Below the pieces are notes generated by a model. That model was not told where the DNA came from and searched no databases. It saw nothing but the letters and a program-made list of their open reading frames with translations. A DNA stretch of 64,000 nucleotides. Source: G965232465 sp965276005. GTDB lineage: Bacteria; Pseudomonadota; Alphaproteobacteria; JAQWUY01. The stretch's first letter is position 1. Each line of letters opens with the position of its first letter. Position numbers and translations under genes: made by a program. The stretch spans positions 558,001 to 622,000 of the forward strand of contig OZ254962.1 of the NCBI GenBank assembly GCA_965276005.1. The letters run 5' to 3'. Shown in pieces: positions 8,253 through 16,631 of the stretch.

Positions 8253-9596
8253 TTACTTTATTAACGGGATTGCCTTTGAGAGGGGTAGGTGTTGTGTCTC
8301 CCCCGTACGGCGGTTTTTTAGTTCGACAACGCCATCTTTTACCCCTTTTGGTCCGATAACCACCCCCCAAGGTACGCCAATCAGTTCCATATCCGCCATC
8401 TTAGCACCAAATCCCGCTTGCCGATCGTCATATAGCACCTCGATACCTGCCGCTTGCAAAGCCATAAACGCCTTTTCACTGGTGGCGATACAGTCCCTAT
8501 CATCGATCCGTACATTGATTAAAACCACTTTAAACGGGGTTACCGCATCGGGGAACACAATGCCTTTGTCGTCATGGCAGGCTTCGATAATCGCCGCTAT
8601 GACCCGGGTTACACCGATACCATACGACCCACAATATACGGGGGATAAAGCCCCATTGGCGTCTGTTACTTTTAACCCCATAGCCTCAGCATACTTGCTG
8701 CCAAAATAAAATATATGCCCCACTTCGATACCTCGAGTGGCGACCTGCCGTTCGGCGGGAACTTGATTCCAGTGGTCTGCAACAAACATTTCATCCGTAG
8801 TGGCATAGGCGGTTGTCCATTTGTCGACAATCGGCTGTACATCGCCCTGTATATCGTATTGTTGCGATAAAATGTCTAAATCGAGAATTTGCTTATCGCA
8901 AAATACTGCACTTTCGCCCGTATCGGCTAAGATGATAAATTCGTGCGATAAATTGCCGCCGATAGGGCCTGTGTCCGCCTGCATGGGAATGGCTTTTACC
9001 CCCAATCGAGCAAAAGTGCGTAAATACGATATAAATATTTTATTGTAAATCTGTAAGTGCTCCTGTTCAGAAGCGGCAAAACCATAGCCGTCTTTCATCA
9101 GGAATTCCCGTCCCCGCATGACGCCGAATCTCGGGCGGATTTCGTCACGGAACTTCCATTGGATATGGAATATATTCATTGGTAAATCTTTGTACGATTG
9201 CACAAAGTTTGCCATAATATCGGTTATCATTTCCTCGTTGGTGGGACCGAATAGCAGCTGTTGGTCGTGGCGATCGCTAATCCGCAGCATCTCCGCCCCG
9301 TACGCATCGTATCGCCCGGATTTTTTCCATAAATCCGCCGATTGTATAGTCGGCATTAACATTTCACACGCCCCAATGCGTGCCTGTTCTTGTGATACAA
9401 TATCGCATATTTTGGTCAGCACTCGAAATCCCAGCGGCAACCAAGAATAAATGCCCGCACTTTCTTGGCGAATCATTCCCGCCCGTAGCATCAGCTGATG
9501 GCTTTTAATCTCAGCCCCCTTTGGCGTGTCCCGTAAGGTGGGCATGAAAAATGCACTCAACCGTACGCCAACGGGCAATTTCCCCATGTGAGTCAT
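8253..9596 (-). CDS. proS: Prolyl-tRNA synthetase (short alphaproteobacterial form)
   Basis: Class II synthetase charging tRNA-Pro; 447 aa from the chosen start. Motifs: LMLRAGMIRQESAGIYSWLPLGFRVL near residue 40, FGPTNEEMITDI (motif 2 region), FRDEIRPRFGVMRGREFLMKDGYGF, and an anticodon-binding domain (VVLINVRIDDRD, EVLYDDRQAGFGAKMADMELIG). It lacks the large editing insertion, as is usual in this class. ATG at 9596 is preceded by AAGGA with 8-nt spacing; upstream in-frame codons have no such site. It shares a divergent region with metC. Confidence 0.96.
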   Translation of the reverse strand: MTHMGKLPVGVRLSAFFMPTLRDTPKGAEIKSHQLMLRAGMIRQESAGIYSWLPLGFRVLTKICDIVSQEQARIGACEMLMPTIQSADLWKKSGRYDAYGAEMLRISDRHDQQLLFGPTNEEMITDIMANFVQSYKDLPMNIFHIQWKFRDEIRPRFGVMRGREFLMKDGYGFAASEQEHLQIYNKIFISYLRTFARLGVKAIPMQADTGPIGGNLSHEFIILADTGESAVFCDKQILDLDILSQQYDIQGDVQPIVDKWTTAYATTDEMFVADHWNQVPAERQVATRGIEVGHIFYFGSKYAEAMGLKVTDANGALSPVYCGSYGIGVTRVIAAIIEACHDDKGIVFPDAVTPFKVVLINVRIDDRDCIATSEKAFMALQAAGIEVLYDDRQAGFGAKMADMELIGVPWGVVIGPKGVKDGVVELKNRRTGETQHLPLSKAIPLIK

Positions 9597-9737
9597 AATA
9601 TGTGTCCTTATATGTTGTGTTTTTTTGTGTTGTATAACCCTACTATAAAAATCTGTTGTTGGCAATGTGGATTTTTGTTTAAAATTTTTTGTTTGAAATT
9701 TCTTGCACCCGTATAAAATTTCCTATATTTTAACACC
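9597..9737. other. Divergent intergenic region proS / metC-like
   Basis: An AT-rich 141-bp gap between two divergently transcribed genes. For the rightward gene, TATATT at 9724-9729 lies only about 9 bp before the ATG and no SD is visible, so that message may start at or next to its ATG (leaderless). No convincing consensus promoter was found for proS. Confidence 0.4.
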
Positions 9738-10898
9738 ATGACAGATATAAAAACCCAATTGGCACATATCAAAAGTGCCTGTGAAAATCCGTATTACACC
9801 ATCAATGCCCCTGTTGTGCGGGCGAGTACGGTTGCCTTGAGATGTACCAATGGGGATTTGTTTCCCGTCGATACGCAAGGCGATTACGGCATATTTGGAT
9901 TCGAACCGCACCACAGTTTTAAAAAGGCGGTGAGTGCCTTAGAAGGGGCATACGATACGCTTATTTGTAATTCTGGTTTAGAAGCCATATCACAAACCAT
10001 TTTAACCAATGTGAACGCCGGCGAAAATATCTTAATGACCGATGGTGTATATGTCCCCACCCGTAAGTTTTGTGATGGTATATTACGCAACTTGGGTATT
10101 ACCACCACCTATTATAACCCAGACGATATAAGCGATTTGGACGATGTCATACAGCCAAATACCACCTTGTTATTTGCCGAATTTCCCGCCACTTCGACAA
10201 TGAATATGGGCGATATTGACGGGGTACTAGCGTTTGTCAAACGGCACAATCTTATCAGTGTAGTAGACAATTGCTGGGGGGCGGGGGTGTTGTTCCGCCC
10301 GTTAGAAATAGGTTTTGATATATCCATACAAGCGGCAACAAAACACATCAGCGGGCATTCGGATGTGATGCTTGGTACTATTGCAGTTGCCGATAAACAC
10401 CGTTATACCTATATGCAAAAATGGGCTAATCAATTGGGTACCAGTGTGTCCCCAGATGCAGTTTATCTGGGCTTACGGGGGATACGGACCATTTATACCC
10501 GCATGCAGCAGCATCAACAAAACGCCCGTATAGTCATGGCATGGCTGCAACAACACCCCCTAGTGAGTCGTCTTTTAACCCCTATACTCCCCGAGCATGT
10601 GGGACACGATCAGTGGAAAAAACATTTTTCGGGGTATAATGGATTGTTTTCGTTTACTTTTAAGCAAAGCGTATCGCTATCTCAGATCGATAATTTTGTC
10701 AATGATTTAAAATTATTCATTCCCGGTTGGGGCTGGGGCGGTTTTGAAAGCCTGGTCAGCGTCATTGTCGACCCACCCCGTACGGTCGAGGCGTGCAAAT
10801 GGCGGGGAACACCTATTATTCGATTGCATGTTGGGCTGGAATCCCCGGCGGATTTAATAGCCGATTTAGACGCATCCATTAACACACACTGTGTATAA
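9738..10898 (+). CDS. metC: Cystathionine beta-lyase-like PLP enzyme
   Basis: Fold-type I pyridoxal-phosphate enzyme of the Cys/Met metabolism family, probably splitting cystathionine to homocysteine. It has 386 aa. The PLP lysine lies in ATKHISGHSDVMLG (near residue 201), with the phosphate-binding region ICNSGLEAISQT and the cofactor Asp in SVVDNCWGAGVLF. YGIFGFEPHHSFKKAVSALEG corresponds to the YGRxGxPT segment of MetC. Cystathionine gamma-synthase or an L-cysteine desulfhydrase role cannot be excluded. No SD precedes the ATG. The gene converges on nth with a 2-nt gap. Confidence 0.85.
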   Translation: MTDIKTQLAHIKSACENPYYTINAPVVRASTVALRCTNGDLFPVDTQGDYGIFGFEPHHSFKKAVSALEGAYDTLICNSGLEAISQTILTNVNAGENILMTDGVYVPTRKFCDGILRNLGITTTYYNPDDISDLDDVIQPNTTLLFAEFPATSTMNMGDIDGVLAFVKRHNLISVVDNCWGAGVLFRPLEIGFDISIQAATKHISGHSDVMLGTIAVADKHRYTYMQKWANQLGTSVSPDAVYLGLRGIRTIYTRMQQHQQNARIVMAWLQQHPLVSRLLTPILPEHVGHDQWKKHFSGYNGLFSFTFKQSVSLSQIDNFVNDLKLFIPGWGWGGFESLVSVIVDPPRTVEACKWRGTPIIRLHVGLESPADLIADLDASINTHCV

Positions 10899-10900
10899 CA

Positions 10901-11554
10901 TTATGCTTTTTTGTGTTTAAAACCCGTTTTGCGGTTCGGATATAGAGTTGTACACATGGGGCACACAGTGCCATCACAGCCCCGTGCAGTACAGTATTCC
11001 CGCCCATAATAAATAATTTGCAAATGTAAATCGTTCCAGTGTTGTTTAGGAAACAAGCGTTTTAGGTCTTTTTCTGTCTGTGCCACCGATGCCCCATTGG
11101 TCAGCCCCCACCGTTGTGCCAAACGGTGAATATGGGTGTCGACCGGCATACTGGGGTGTCCGAAGGCTTGCGACATCACCACCGATGCGGTCTTATGTCC
11201 AACCGCCGGCAATTTTTCCAAATCGGCAAAATTGTCTGGCACAGCCCCGTTATGTTTATCGATTAAAATATGCGACAGTCCATATATACCTTTGGATTTC
11301 ATCGGCGATAGTCCACAGGGTTTGATAATACTTTGAATTTCGTCGACAGTCATCTTTATCATATCATAAGGAGTATCCGCTTTGGCAAACAACAGCGGCG
11401 TAATCTGATTGACCCGCTCATCTGTACACTGTGCCGACAGCAACACGGCAATCAATAAAGTATAAGGATCTTTGTGGTCAAGGGGAATGGGAGGATGGGG
11501 ATATAACCCCCGCAAAGTCCGCAACACAACCGCCACCCGATCAGATTTTTTCAT
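10901..11554 (-). CDS. nth: Endonuclease III (DNA glycosylase/AP lyase)
   Basis: Base-excision repair enzyme removing oxidised pyrimidines; 217 aa. The helix-hairpin-helix LPAVGHKTASVVMSQAFG contains the catalytic Lys (near residue 121) and PVDTHIHRLAQRWGL contains the catalytic Asp. The C-terminal iron-sulfur loop is odd: the family has C-x6-C-x2-C-x5-C, but here the cysteines run C-x4-C-x4-C-x2-C (CTARGCDGTVCPMC) and the canonical last Cys is missing. Catalytic residues are intact, so the enzyme is probably functional. Confidence 0.93.
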   Translation of the reverse strand: MKKSDRVAVVLRTLRGLYPHPPIPLDHKDPYTLLIAVLLSAQCTDERVNQITPLLFAKADTPYDMIKMTVDEIQSIIKPCGLSPMKSKGIYGLSHILIDKHNGAVPDNFADLEKLPAVGHKTASVVMSQAFGHPSMPVDTHIHRLAQRWGLTNGASVAQTEKDLKRLFPKQHWNDLHLQIIYYGREYCTARGCDGTVCPMCTTLYPNRKTGFKHKKA

Positions 11555-11580
11555 AGTATTTCATCCCCACTAACTCAAAA

Positions 11581-11657
11581 TGGTCGGGATAGCTGGATTT
11601 GAACCAACGACCCCTTGTACCCAAAACAAGTGCGCTACCAGACTGCGCCATATCCCG
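11581..11657 (-). tRNA. tRNA-Pro (anticodon TGG)
   Basis: 77-nt cloverleaf with encoded CCA. The acceptor CGGGATA pairs with TATCCCG, the T loop is GGTTCAAATCC, and the anticodon loop TTTGGGT gives TGG. Confidence 0.95.
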
Positions 11658-11786
11658 CCCACAGACTGTATGTATGCTTTTTTAGGGCAGAAATCAAGCA
11701 AAAAATATACGGGCAAAATGTTTTTACAAAAAAAGTAAAATTTCCATATGACATTTTAGGTAAAATAGGCTATAAAACGCATATGC

Positions 11787-11863
11787 GGTTCCTTAGCTCA
11801 GCTGGATAGAGCAACTGCCTTCTAAGCAGTAGGTCGCAGGTTCGAATCCTGCAGGGACCGCCA
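11787..11863 (+). tRNA. tRNA-Arg (anticodon TCT)
   Basis: 77-nt cloverleaf with encoded CCA. The acceptor GGTTCCT pairs with AGGGACC, and the anticodon loop CTTCTAA gives TCT. It stands at the left border of an AT-rich accessory patch (11864-14447), a typical integration position, although I found no second copy of its 3' end. Confidence 0.95.
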
Positions 11864-12059
11864 TGAGATCATCTAAAGATTACCCATTTAAATTGAGGGA
11901 CATTAAGTTCCGCACGAGTTTTGACTTGAAAATTCTATGACAAGCGTGTATAATTTATTGTAGTATACGACATTAGGATAAACAACAAAATCTAGGTTAA
12001 TATATCGCTTTTGTTGTTTGGTAGGGTGTAGCAACCCATTTATACACAGAGAAAGAGTT

Positions 12060-12923
12060 ATGGATGATTTCATTTTCATTACAGATATACAAGGCGGCAT
12101 AGGTGTTGTTAAAGACTTAGTTTGGGCTGACATTTTAGTCGGATTTTTTTTATTTACACTTATTGTTTATATTGCATTCCGCTTTATTTGTACCATATTC
12201 CGATTCATTGGTGTTATACTTGGCATTATATTTCGAACCAAAGAAAAAAAAGTGTATAGCTATCACCCTATAGGCAGCACTGAGGAAATTAAAAAATCTA
12301 GTCCACCCATTTATACCAGTAATAGAAGCGGTTGCACAGGTGAAACCAGAGAAATTGAAAAACTTAGCACCGGTAAGATGAGTTTTTTAAAAGATCGTAA
12401 CCAATATAATTTTTATCGTGATTGGAAAATATGTCAGGATCGTTTTTTCTATCAACACCATAATTATTATGATGTTTTCGCCTTGTATGTGATAATGGAT
12501 ACAGAACCGAGATATGATAAAGGAAAAAATATGCCTACTTGGCGTTATAAAATAGGATACACAAACAATCCTGCTAAAAGATTAGCAGATTTACAAGTTG
12601 GTAGCAGTAGCAAGTATGGCTTGAAGTTAATATTTGTCATATACTATCACACCAATAGAGAAAAAATGGAATGCGATATAGAAAAGCCATTTCACAATTG
12701 GCTCCATGAAAACATGGAAAATCATGTGCGAGGCGAATGGTTTCAATTTCAAAATAAAAAAGATATTCCAAAAATACTATTGGACAACATAAATCCAGAT
12801 GGTAAATTATTCCACAGCTACAAAGAATGGAAATATGATGAAAAAAAGAAACTATTCACAGGTAATTTGGGTAAGATGCCACCAACTGTTATGCCTATGT
12901 CAAAAATAAGAAAAGAGACATAA
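12060..12923 (+). CDS. Membrane-anchored T5orf172 / GIY-YIG-type protein
   Basis: 287 aa. An N-terminal hydrophobic segment (ILVGFFLFTLIVYIAFRFIC, about residues 20-50) is followed by a polar linker and a C-terminal domain of the T5orf172 (MUG113) branch of GIY-YIG nucleases: LYVIMD near residue 143, YKIGYTNNPAKRLADLQ with the conserved Gly and Arg, MECDIEKPFHNWL with the candidate catalytic Glu, and RGEWFQF at the end. ATG at 12060 follows AGAAAGAG. Composition is AT-rich and the gene sits after tRNA-Arg beside toxin-antitoxin genes, which suggests acquisition. The role is unknown; an anti-phage or mobile-element function is only a guess. Confidence 0.7.
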   Translation: MDDFIFITDIQGGIGVVKDLVWADILVGFFLFTLIVYIAFRFICTIFRFIGVILGIIFRTKEKKVYSYHPIGSTEEIKKSSPPIYTSNRSGCTGETREIEKLSTGKMSFLKDRNQYNFYRDWKICQDRFFYQHHNYYDVFALYVIMDTEPRYDKGKNMPTWRYKIGYTNNPAKRLADLQVGSSSKYGLKLIFVIYYHTNREKMECDIEKPFHNWLHENMENHVRGEWFQFQNKKDIPKILLDNINPDGKLFHSYKEWKYDEKKKLFTGNLGKMPPTVMPMSKIRKET

Positions 12924-12929
12924 AACCAC

Positions 12930-12958
12930 TTTACAAAATAGGCTATTTAGGGTATACT
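12930..12958 (+). promoter_or_regulatory. Sigma70-like promoter of the first toxin-antitoxin pair
   Basis: TTTACA (12930-12935), 17-bp spacer, TATACT (12953-12958). It lies 7 nt after the previous stop codon and about 35 nt before the antitoxin ATG. Confidence 0.7.
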
Positions 12959-12993
12959 GTGCTTGTGAACATAGCAAATAAAGGATGACAACT

Positions 12994-13302
12994 ATGGCAT
13001 ATACACAACAATATTTAGACACATTGCCACAACAACAACGGGGCGAATTGTGGATGCAGGGCGTTTTGGAAAAACAGCCTGATTATGATGTGCAAACCCT
13101 TAAAGACATTTGGGACGAAGCCTTGAATGTCGAGCAGTTTTCTTGTTATGAGCATAAAGCCGATGCTTGGAAACTTATGTATGATGGGGCGAAAGAAGCA
13201 CAACAAGGCATGCGACATAAATATAGTACTGTGAATGAAATGTTTGATGCTATTGAATCACGGGGCAATGAAATAATTCGACAACGCAAAAAGACTGCTT
13301 AA
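12994..13302 (+). CDS. Putative antitoxin of a ParE-type module
   Basis: 102-aa protein of no family I recognise. It precedes a ParE/RelE-like toxin by 5 nt, the standard antitoxin-first order, and ends in a charged helix (MFDAIESRGNEIIRQRKKTA) that could wrap the toxin. ATG at 12994 is 8 nt after AAAGGA; the in-frame ATG at 12985 overlaps that SD and is less likely. The antitoxin role rests on gene order and size, not on a known DNA-binding motif. Confidence 0.55.
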   Translation: MAYTQQYLDTLPQQQRGELWMQGVLEKQPDYDVQTLKDIWDEALNVEQFSCYEHKADAWKLMYDGAKEAQQGMRHKYSTVNEMFDAIESRGNEIIRQRKKTA

Positions 13303-13307
13303 ATGGT

Positions 13308-13628
13308 ATGTCTAATTATTATCTGTTGGACGCCGCCGCACAAGACTTGGTAGAAATATATGTATATACTATGGAAATGTACACCTATGAGCAGTGGCGT
13401 AAGTACTGCCAATCTGTACACTGCGAATGTCAAAAAATTGCAAAACATCCTTTTTTATTCGGTAAATCATTGTTAAAGAGCAATAAAAATATGCGTATTG
13501 TAAATCCCAGTTGTTTAAAACACTACATTATATATGAAGTGCAAACAGACAATAGCATAGAAATTTTGCGACTATATCATGTGCAACGGGATTTAGAAAA
13601 AATCAAGTGTAAACACTCTAAACAATAA
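13308..13628 (+). CDS. ParE/RelE-family toxin
   Basis: 106 aa. The pattern AAAQDLVEIYVYTMEMYTYEQWRKY near the N-terminus and HYIIYEVQTDNSIEILRLYHVQRDL near the C-terminus match the RelE/ParE fold (A..DL..I..Y, then Y.V....I.ILR..H...D). Targets in this superfamily are gyrase or ribosome-bound mRNA; the sequence does not say which. It is translated directly after its putative antitoxin. Confidence 0.75.
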   Translation: MSNYYLLDAAAQDLVEIYVYTMEMYTYEQWRKYCQSVHCECQKIAKHPFLFGKSLLKSNKNMRIVNPSCLKHYIIYEVQTDNSIEILRLYHVQRDLEKIKCKHSKQ

Positions 13629-13672
13629 ATCCATAGAATTTTTTACCCCATGCCCATTCGACGCTTTTTTCG

Positions 13673-13701
13673 TTTGGCTTGACAAAATTGTAAAAAACTT
13701 G
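13673..13701 (+). repeat. 29-bp direct repeat, left copy
   Basis: Begins TTTGGCTTGACAAAATTG and ends AAACTTG. The right copy at 14371-14400 is identical apart from one extra A. The two copies enclose the second toxin-antitoxin module. Confidence 0.85.
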
Positions 13702-13796
13702 GCAGTCCGCATATTTTATGTATTTGAGTATCCTTAATAAAAAATAACCATATAGAGCAAAGTGTACACAAATATATTGCAACTCATATTTTCTAC

Positions 13797-13825
13797 TTGC
13801 ATTTGGGGACGGTATGTCCTACAAT
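13797..13825 (+). promoter_or_regulatory. Candidate promoter of the phd/yefM-yoeB module
   Basis: TTGCAT (13797-13802), 17-bp spacer, TACAAT (13820-13825), about 68 nt before the antitoxin ATG. The -10 matches well; the -35 is weak. Confidence 0.45.
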
Positions 13826-13892
13826 GGAGCTTGGTAAGGGTGGGTGTGTCCGCCTATCTGGTAGCAAAGCGTTTACAGGAGAGGACGAATAA

Positions 13893-14102
13893 ATGGCAAA
13901 AGTTTTTAATGTGCAAACTCCAACATCTGCATCGACGGGTCGTGGTGCCGGTGGCAGTGCTGTGCGTACCCAACATCAGCAACACGATTGTTATGATGAA
14001 ACTGTGTATTTGATGTCTTGTCCGGAGTTTGCTGAGAAAATGCGAAGTGCCGATCGGCAGATTCGTGATAGTGAAGGGCATGTGTTTACAGATCATTTGT
14101 AA
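13893..14102 (+). CDS. Phd/YefM-like antitoxin, short
   Basis: 69 aa, with the C-terminal toxin-binding part typical of YefM (DCYDETVYLMSCPEFAEKMRSADRQIRD, where the family has ETEYLLxSPxNAxRL). The N-terminal DNA-binding half is replaced by a short low-complexity sequence (TSASTGRGAGGSAV), so it is shorter than the usual 80-90 aa and may not bind its operator. SD AGGAGAGG is good. The stop overlaps the yoeB start as TAATG. Confidence 0.65.
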   Translation: MAKVFNVQTPTSASTGRGAGGSAVRTQHQQHDCYDETVYLMSCPEFAEKMRSADRQIRDSEGHVFTDHL

Positions 14103-14362
14103 TGTATATCGTTAAATTTACAGATGAGGCATGGGAAGAATATCAATATTGGTGTAAAACCGACACTAAAAAAGTCCACAAGATTACATCTCTGATTAAG
14201 AATTGTTGCCAAACGCCTTATACTGGCATTGGCAAGCCTGAACCTTTAAAACATCAGTATATGTGAAAATGGTCTCGTAGGATTGACGGAAAGCACCGAC
14301 TTGTTTATCAAGTTGTGGACGATGTTATTTGGGTAGTATCCTGTAAAAACCATTATACTTAA
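14102..14362 (+). pseudogene. yoeB: YoeB-type toxin interrupted by an in-frame TGA
   Basis: An 86-codon frame whose translation matches YoeB along its whole length: FTDEAWEEYQYW at the start, GIGKPEPLKHQYM, then TGA at codon 55 (14264-14266), then KWSRRIDGKHRLVYQVVDDVIWVVSCKNHYT. In YoeB the stop position is usually a Gly before the aromatic-Ser-Arg-Arg motif, so one GGA-to-TGA change explains the break. The catalytic C-terminal half would be lost, leaving an orphan antitoxin. No frameshift is seen. Confidence 0.8.
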
Positions 14363-14370
14363 TAAATTTG

Positions 14371-14400
14371 TTTGGCTTGACAAAATTGTAAAAAAACTTG
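14371..14400 (+). repeat. 29-bp direct repeat, right copy
   Basis: Copy of the 13673-13701 element with one extra A in the A-run. It starts 8 nt after the yoeB frame ends. The spacing of 698 bp matches one cassette (promoter, antitoxin, toxin). Confidence 0.85.
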
Positions 14401-14447
14401 ATAATCGGCATACTTTACTTTTTTAACTTTTTGACGATATACACATT

Positions 14448-16538
14448 ATGACCATGCCGAAACAATCCCCGCCCCCTTTGCCGCCCTTGGCGGATAAACG
14501 CCCTATGCTGTCGCCTAGTGGTAAAATGGATGACTACCACTGGCTGAAAGATGACAACTGGCAGCAGGTTATGAGGGATCCGTCTGTGTTGCGGGGCGAT
14601 GTACGGGCGTATTTGCAGGCGGAAAATGCGTATACGGATGCGGTTATGGCATCGACACAGGACCTGCAACAGCAGATATTTGACGAAATCAAAGGGCGTA
14701 TTAAAGAAGACGATACATCGCTACCCATGCCCGATGGCAAGTACGAATATTACTCCCGCTTCGAAACAGGCTTTCAATACCCCATATCCGCCCGCCGTTT
14801 AAAAAATACCGAAGACGAAGACATATTGTTGCACTTTAACGATATGGGTAAAGATCACGCCTATTTTGGTATTGCGGGTGTTACCCGTTCGCACAATCAC
14901 CGCTATATGGCGTATGGGCTGGACACCACAGGTTCTGAATACTATACCATACGATTTTTGGACACGCACACGGGAGGCGATCTCGACGATGTGTTGACCG
15001 ATACCAACGGCGATGTGGTGTGGTCCAGTGCCGATGACTTTGTGTTTTATGTGACCCTAAACGACACCCACCGCCCCGATAAAGTGTGGCGGCACAAAAT
15101 AGGCACCCCACAAGCGGACGATGTTATCGTATACACAGAACACGACCCGGGATTCTTCTTAGGCGTTAGCATAACAGAATCAGAAAAGTATATTGTCATC
15201 AGCACCCACGACCACATTACTGCCGAACACCATATACTGCCCGCTCATACCCCTACCGCTGATTTTACAGTTTTTGCCCGCCGCACAGAAGGCATCGAAT
15301 ACGACATCAGCCACCGCCAAGAGACTTTTTATATCCACACCAACGCAGACGGAGCGGTCGATTTTAAAGTGCTGTGCGTATCCGAACACACATACAACGA
15401 CCCCACCACTTGGACAGAGTTTATTCCCCATACCGCCGGTATCTTACTGGCATCGGTAAGTGTCAGCCGAGACTACATGGTACGCATGGAAAAACAAAAC
15501 GCCCTGCCCCGTATTGTCGTATACGACTTTGCCACACAAACCCATAGCCCCATACAATTTGATGAACAAGCGTACAGCTTGGGTTTAACGGGAATTTTGG
15601 AATATGACGATGTTATCATGCGGTTTTCCTACGCATCGCCCACCACCCCCGCCCATACCTATGACTACAACATGCAAACAGGGGAGCGGATTTTACGCAA
15701 AACCCAACCTATCCCCAGTGGACACACGCCGCAAGACTACCAATGCGACCGCATATACGCCACCGCTGATGACGGGGCACAAGTCCCGTTGACCATTGTA
15801 TACAAAAAAACCACCCCCTTAAACGCCCATACGCCCGCCGTACTGTATGGATATGGCAGTTACGGACACAGCACCCCCGCCGCTTTTTCTATCCACATTC
15901 TCAGCCTCCTCGACAGGGGCTTTGTATACGCATATGCCCATATTCGTGGCGGCATGGATTGTGGATACGATTGGTATACACAGGGCAAATTGATGCACAA
16001 AAAAAATGCGTTTACGGATTTTATCGCCTGTGCCACAGCCCTTGTCGACAACGGTTACTCTGGAGTGGGCAACATCACCATCCGGGGCGGCAGTGCCGGC
16101 GGTATGCTTGTAGGGGCATGTGTTAATATGCGACCGGATATGTTTAAATCTGCGGTGGCATTGGTACCTTTTGTAGATGTGTTAAACACCATATGCGACC
16201 ATACCCTGCCCTTAACCCCGCCCGAATGGAACGAATGGGGCAACCCTATTAAAGACAAACAGGCATATACTTACATAGACAGCTACAGCCCGTACGACAA
16301 TGTAACCCGTCAAAAATACCCGCATATATTCGTACAAGCGGGCGTGACCGATCCCCGAGTCACATACTGGGAACCGGCGAAGTGGGTGGCAAAATTACGG
16401 GATTGCAAAACAGACAGCAACACCCTTGTACTGCGAACCCAAATGGACGCCGGGCATGCAGGCACCAGTGGCAGGTACAACGCTATAAGGGAGTTAGCCG
16501 AAGAATACGCTTTTATGGTGCGGGTAAATAACAATTGA
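14448..16538 (+). CDS. ptrB: Oligopeptidase B, prolyl oligopeptidase family (S9A)
   Basis: Serine peptidase cutting short peptides after basic residues; 696 aa, normal for the family, with no signal peptide, so cytoplasmic or periplasm-adjacent. A beta-propeller N-terminal half (from DDYHWLKDD near residue 26) is followed by an alpha/beta-hydrolase domain. The nucleophile Ser is in RGGSAGGMLVG (near residue 547), the Asp in VTDPRVTYWEPAKW and the His in MDAGHAGTSGR. ATG 14448 or 14454 are both possible; neither has a clear SD. Confidence 0.92.
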   Translation: MTMPKQSPPPLPPLADKRPMLSPSGKMDDYHWLKDDNWQQVMRDPSVLRGDVRAYLQAENAYTDAVMASTQDLQQQIFDEIKGRIKEDDTSLPMPDGKYEYYSRFETGFQYPISARRLKNTEDEDILLHFNDMGKDHAYFGIAGVTRSHNHRYMAYGLDTTGSEYYTIRFLDTHTGGDLDDVLTDTNGDVVWSSADDFVFYVTLNDTHRPDKVWRHKIGTPQADDVIVYTEHDPGFFLGVSITESEKYIVISTHDHITAEHHILPAHTPTADFTVFARRTEGIEYDISHRQETFYIHTNADGAVDFKVLCVSEHTYNDPTTWTEFIPHTAGILLASVSVSRDYMVRMEKQNALPRIVVYDFATQTHSPIQFDEQAYSLGLTGILEYDDVIMRFSYASPTTPAHTYDYNMQTGERILRKTQPIPSGHTPQDYQCDRIYATADDGAQVPLTIVYKKTTPLNAHTPAVLYGYGSYGHSTPAAFSIHILSLLDRGFVYAYAHIRGGMDCGYDWYTQGKLMHKKNAFTDFIACATALVDNGYSGVGNITIRGGSAGGMLVGACVNMRPDMFKSAVALVPFVDVLNTICDHTLPLTPPEWNEWGNPIKDKQAYTYIDSYSPYDNVTRQKYPHIFVQAGVTDPRVTYWEPAKWVAKLRDCKTDSNTLVLRTQMDAGHAGTSGRYNAIRELAEEYAFMVRVNNN

Positions 16539-16563
16539 CATATGGTTTAATATGTGCTACACT
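16535..16563 (+). promoter_or_regulatory. Promoter of the BKACE-TRAP operon
   Basis: TTGACA (16535-16540), 17-bp spacer, TACACT (16558-16563). The -35 box overlaps the ptrB stop codon; the first operon ATG is 69 nt downstream of the -10. Confidence 0.7.
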
Positions 16564-16631
16564 TGCACCATGACCTGCAAAGAGGTGCCGTCATTACAGA
16601 TAAAAATATTATACGAACTAGAGAGAATTAA

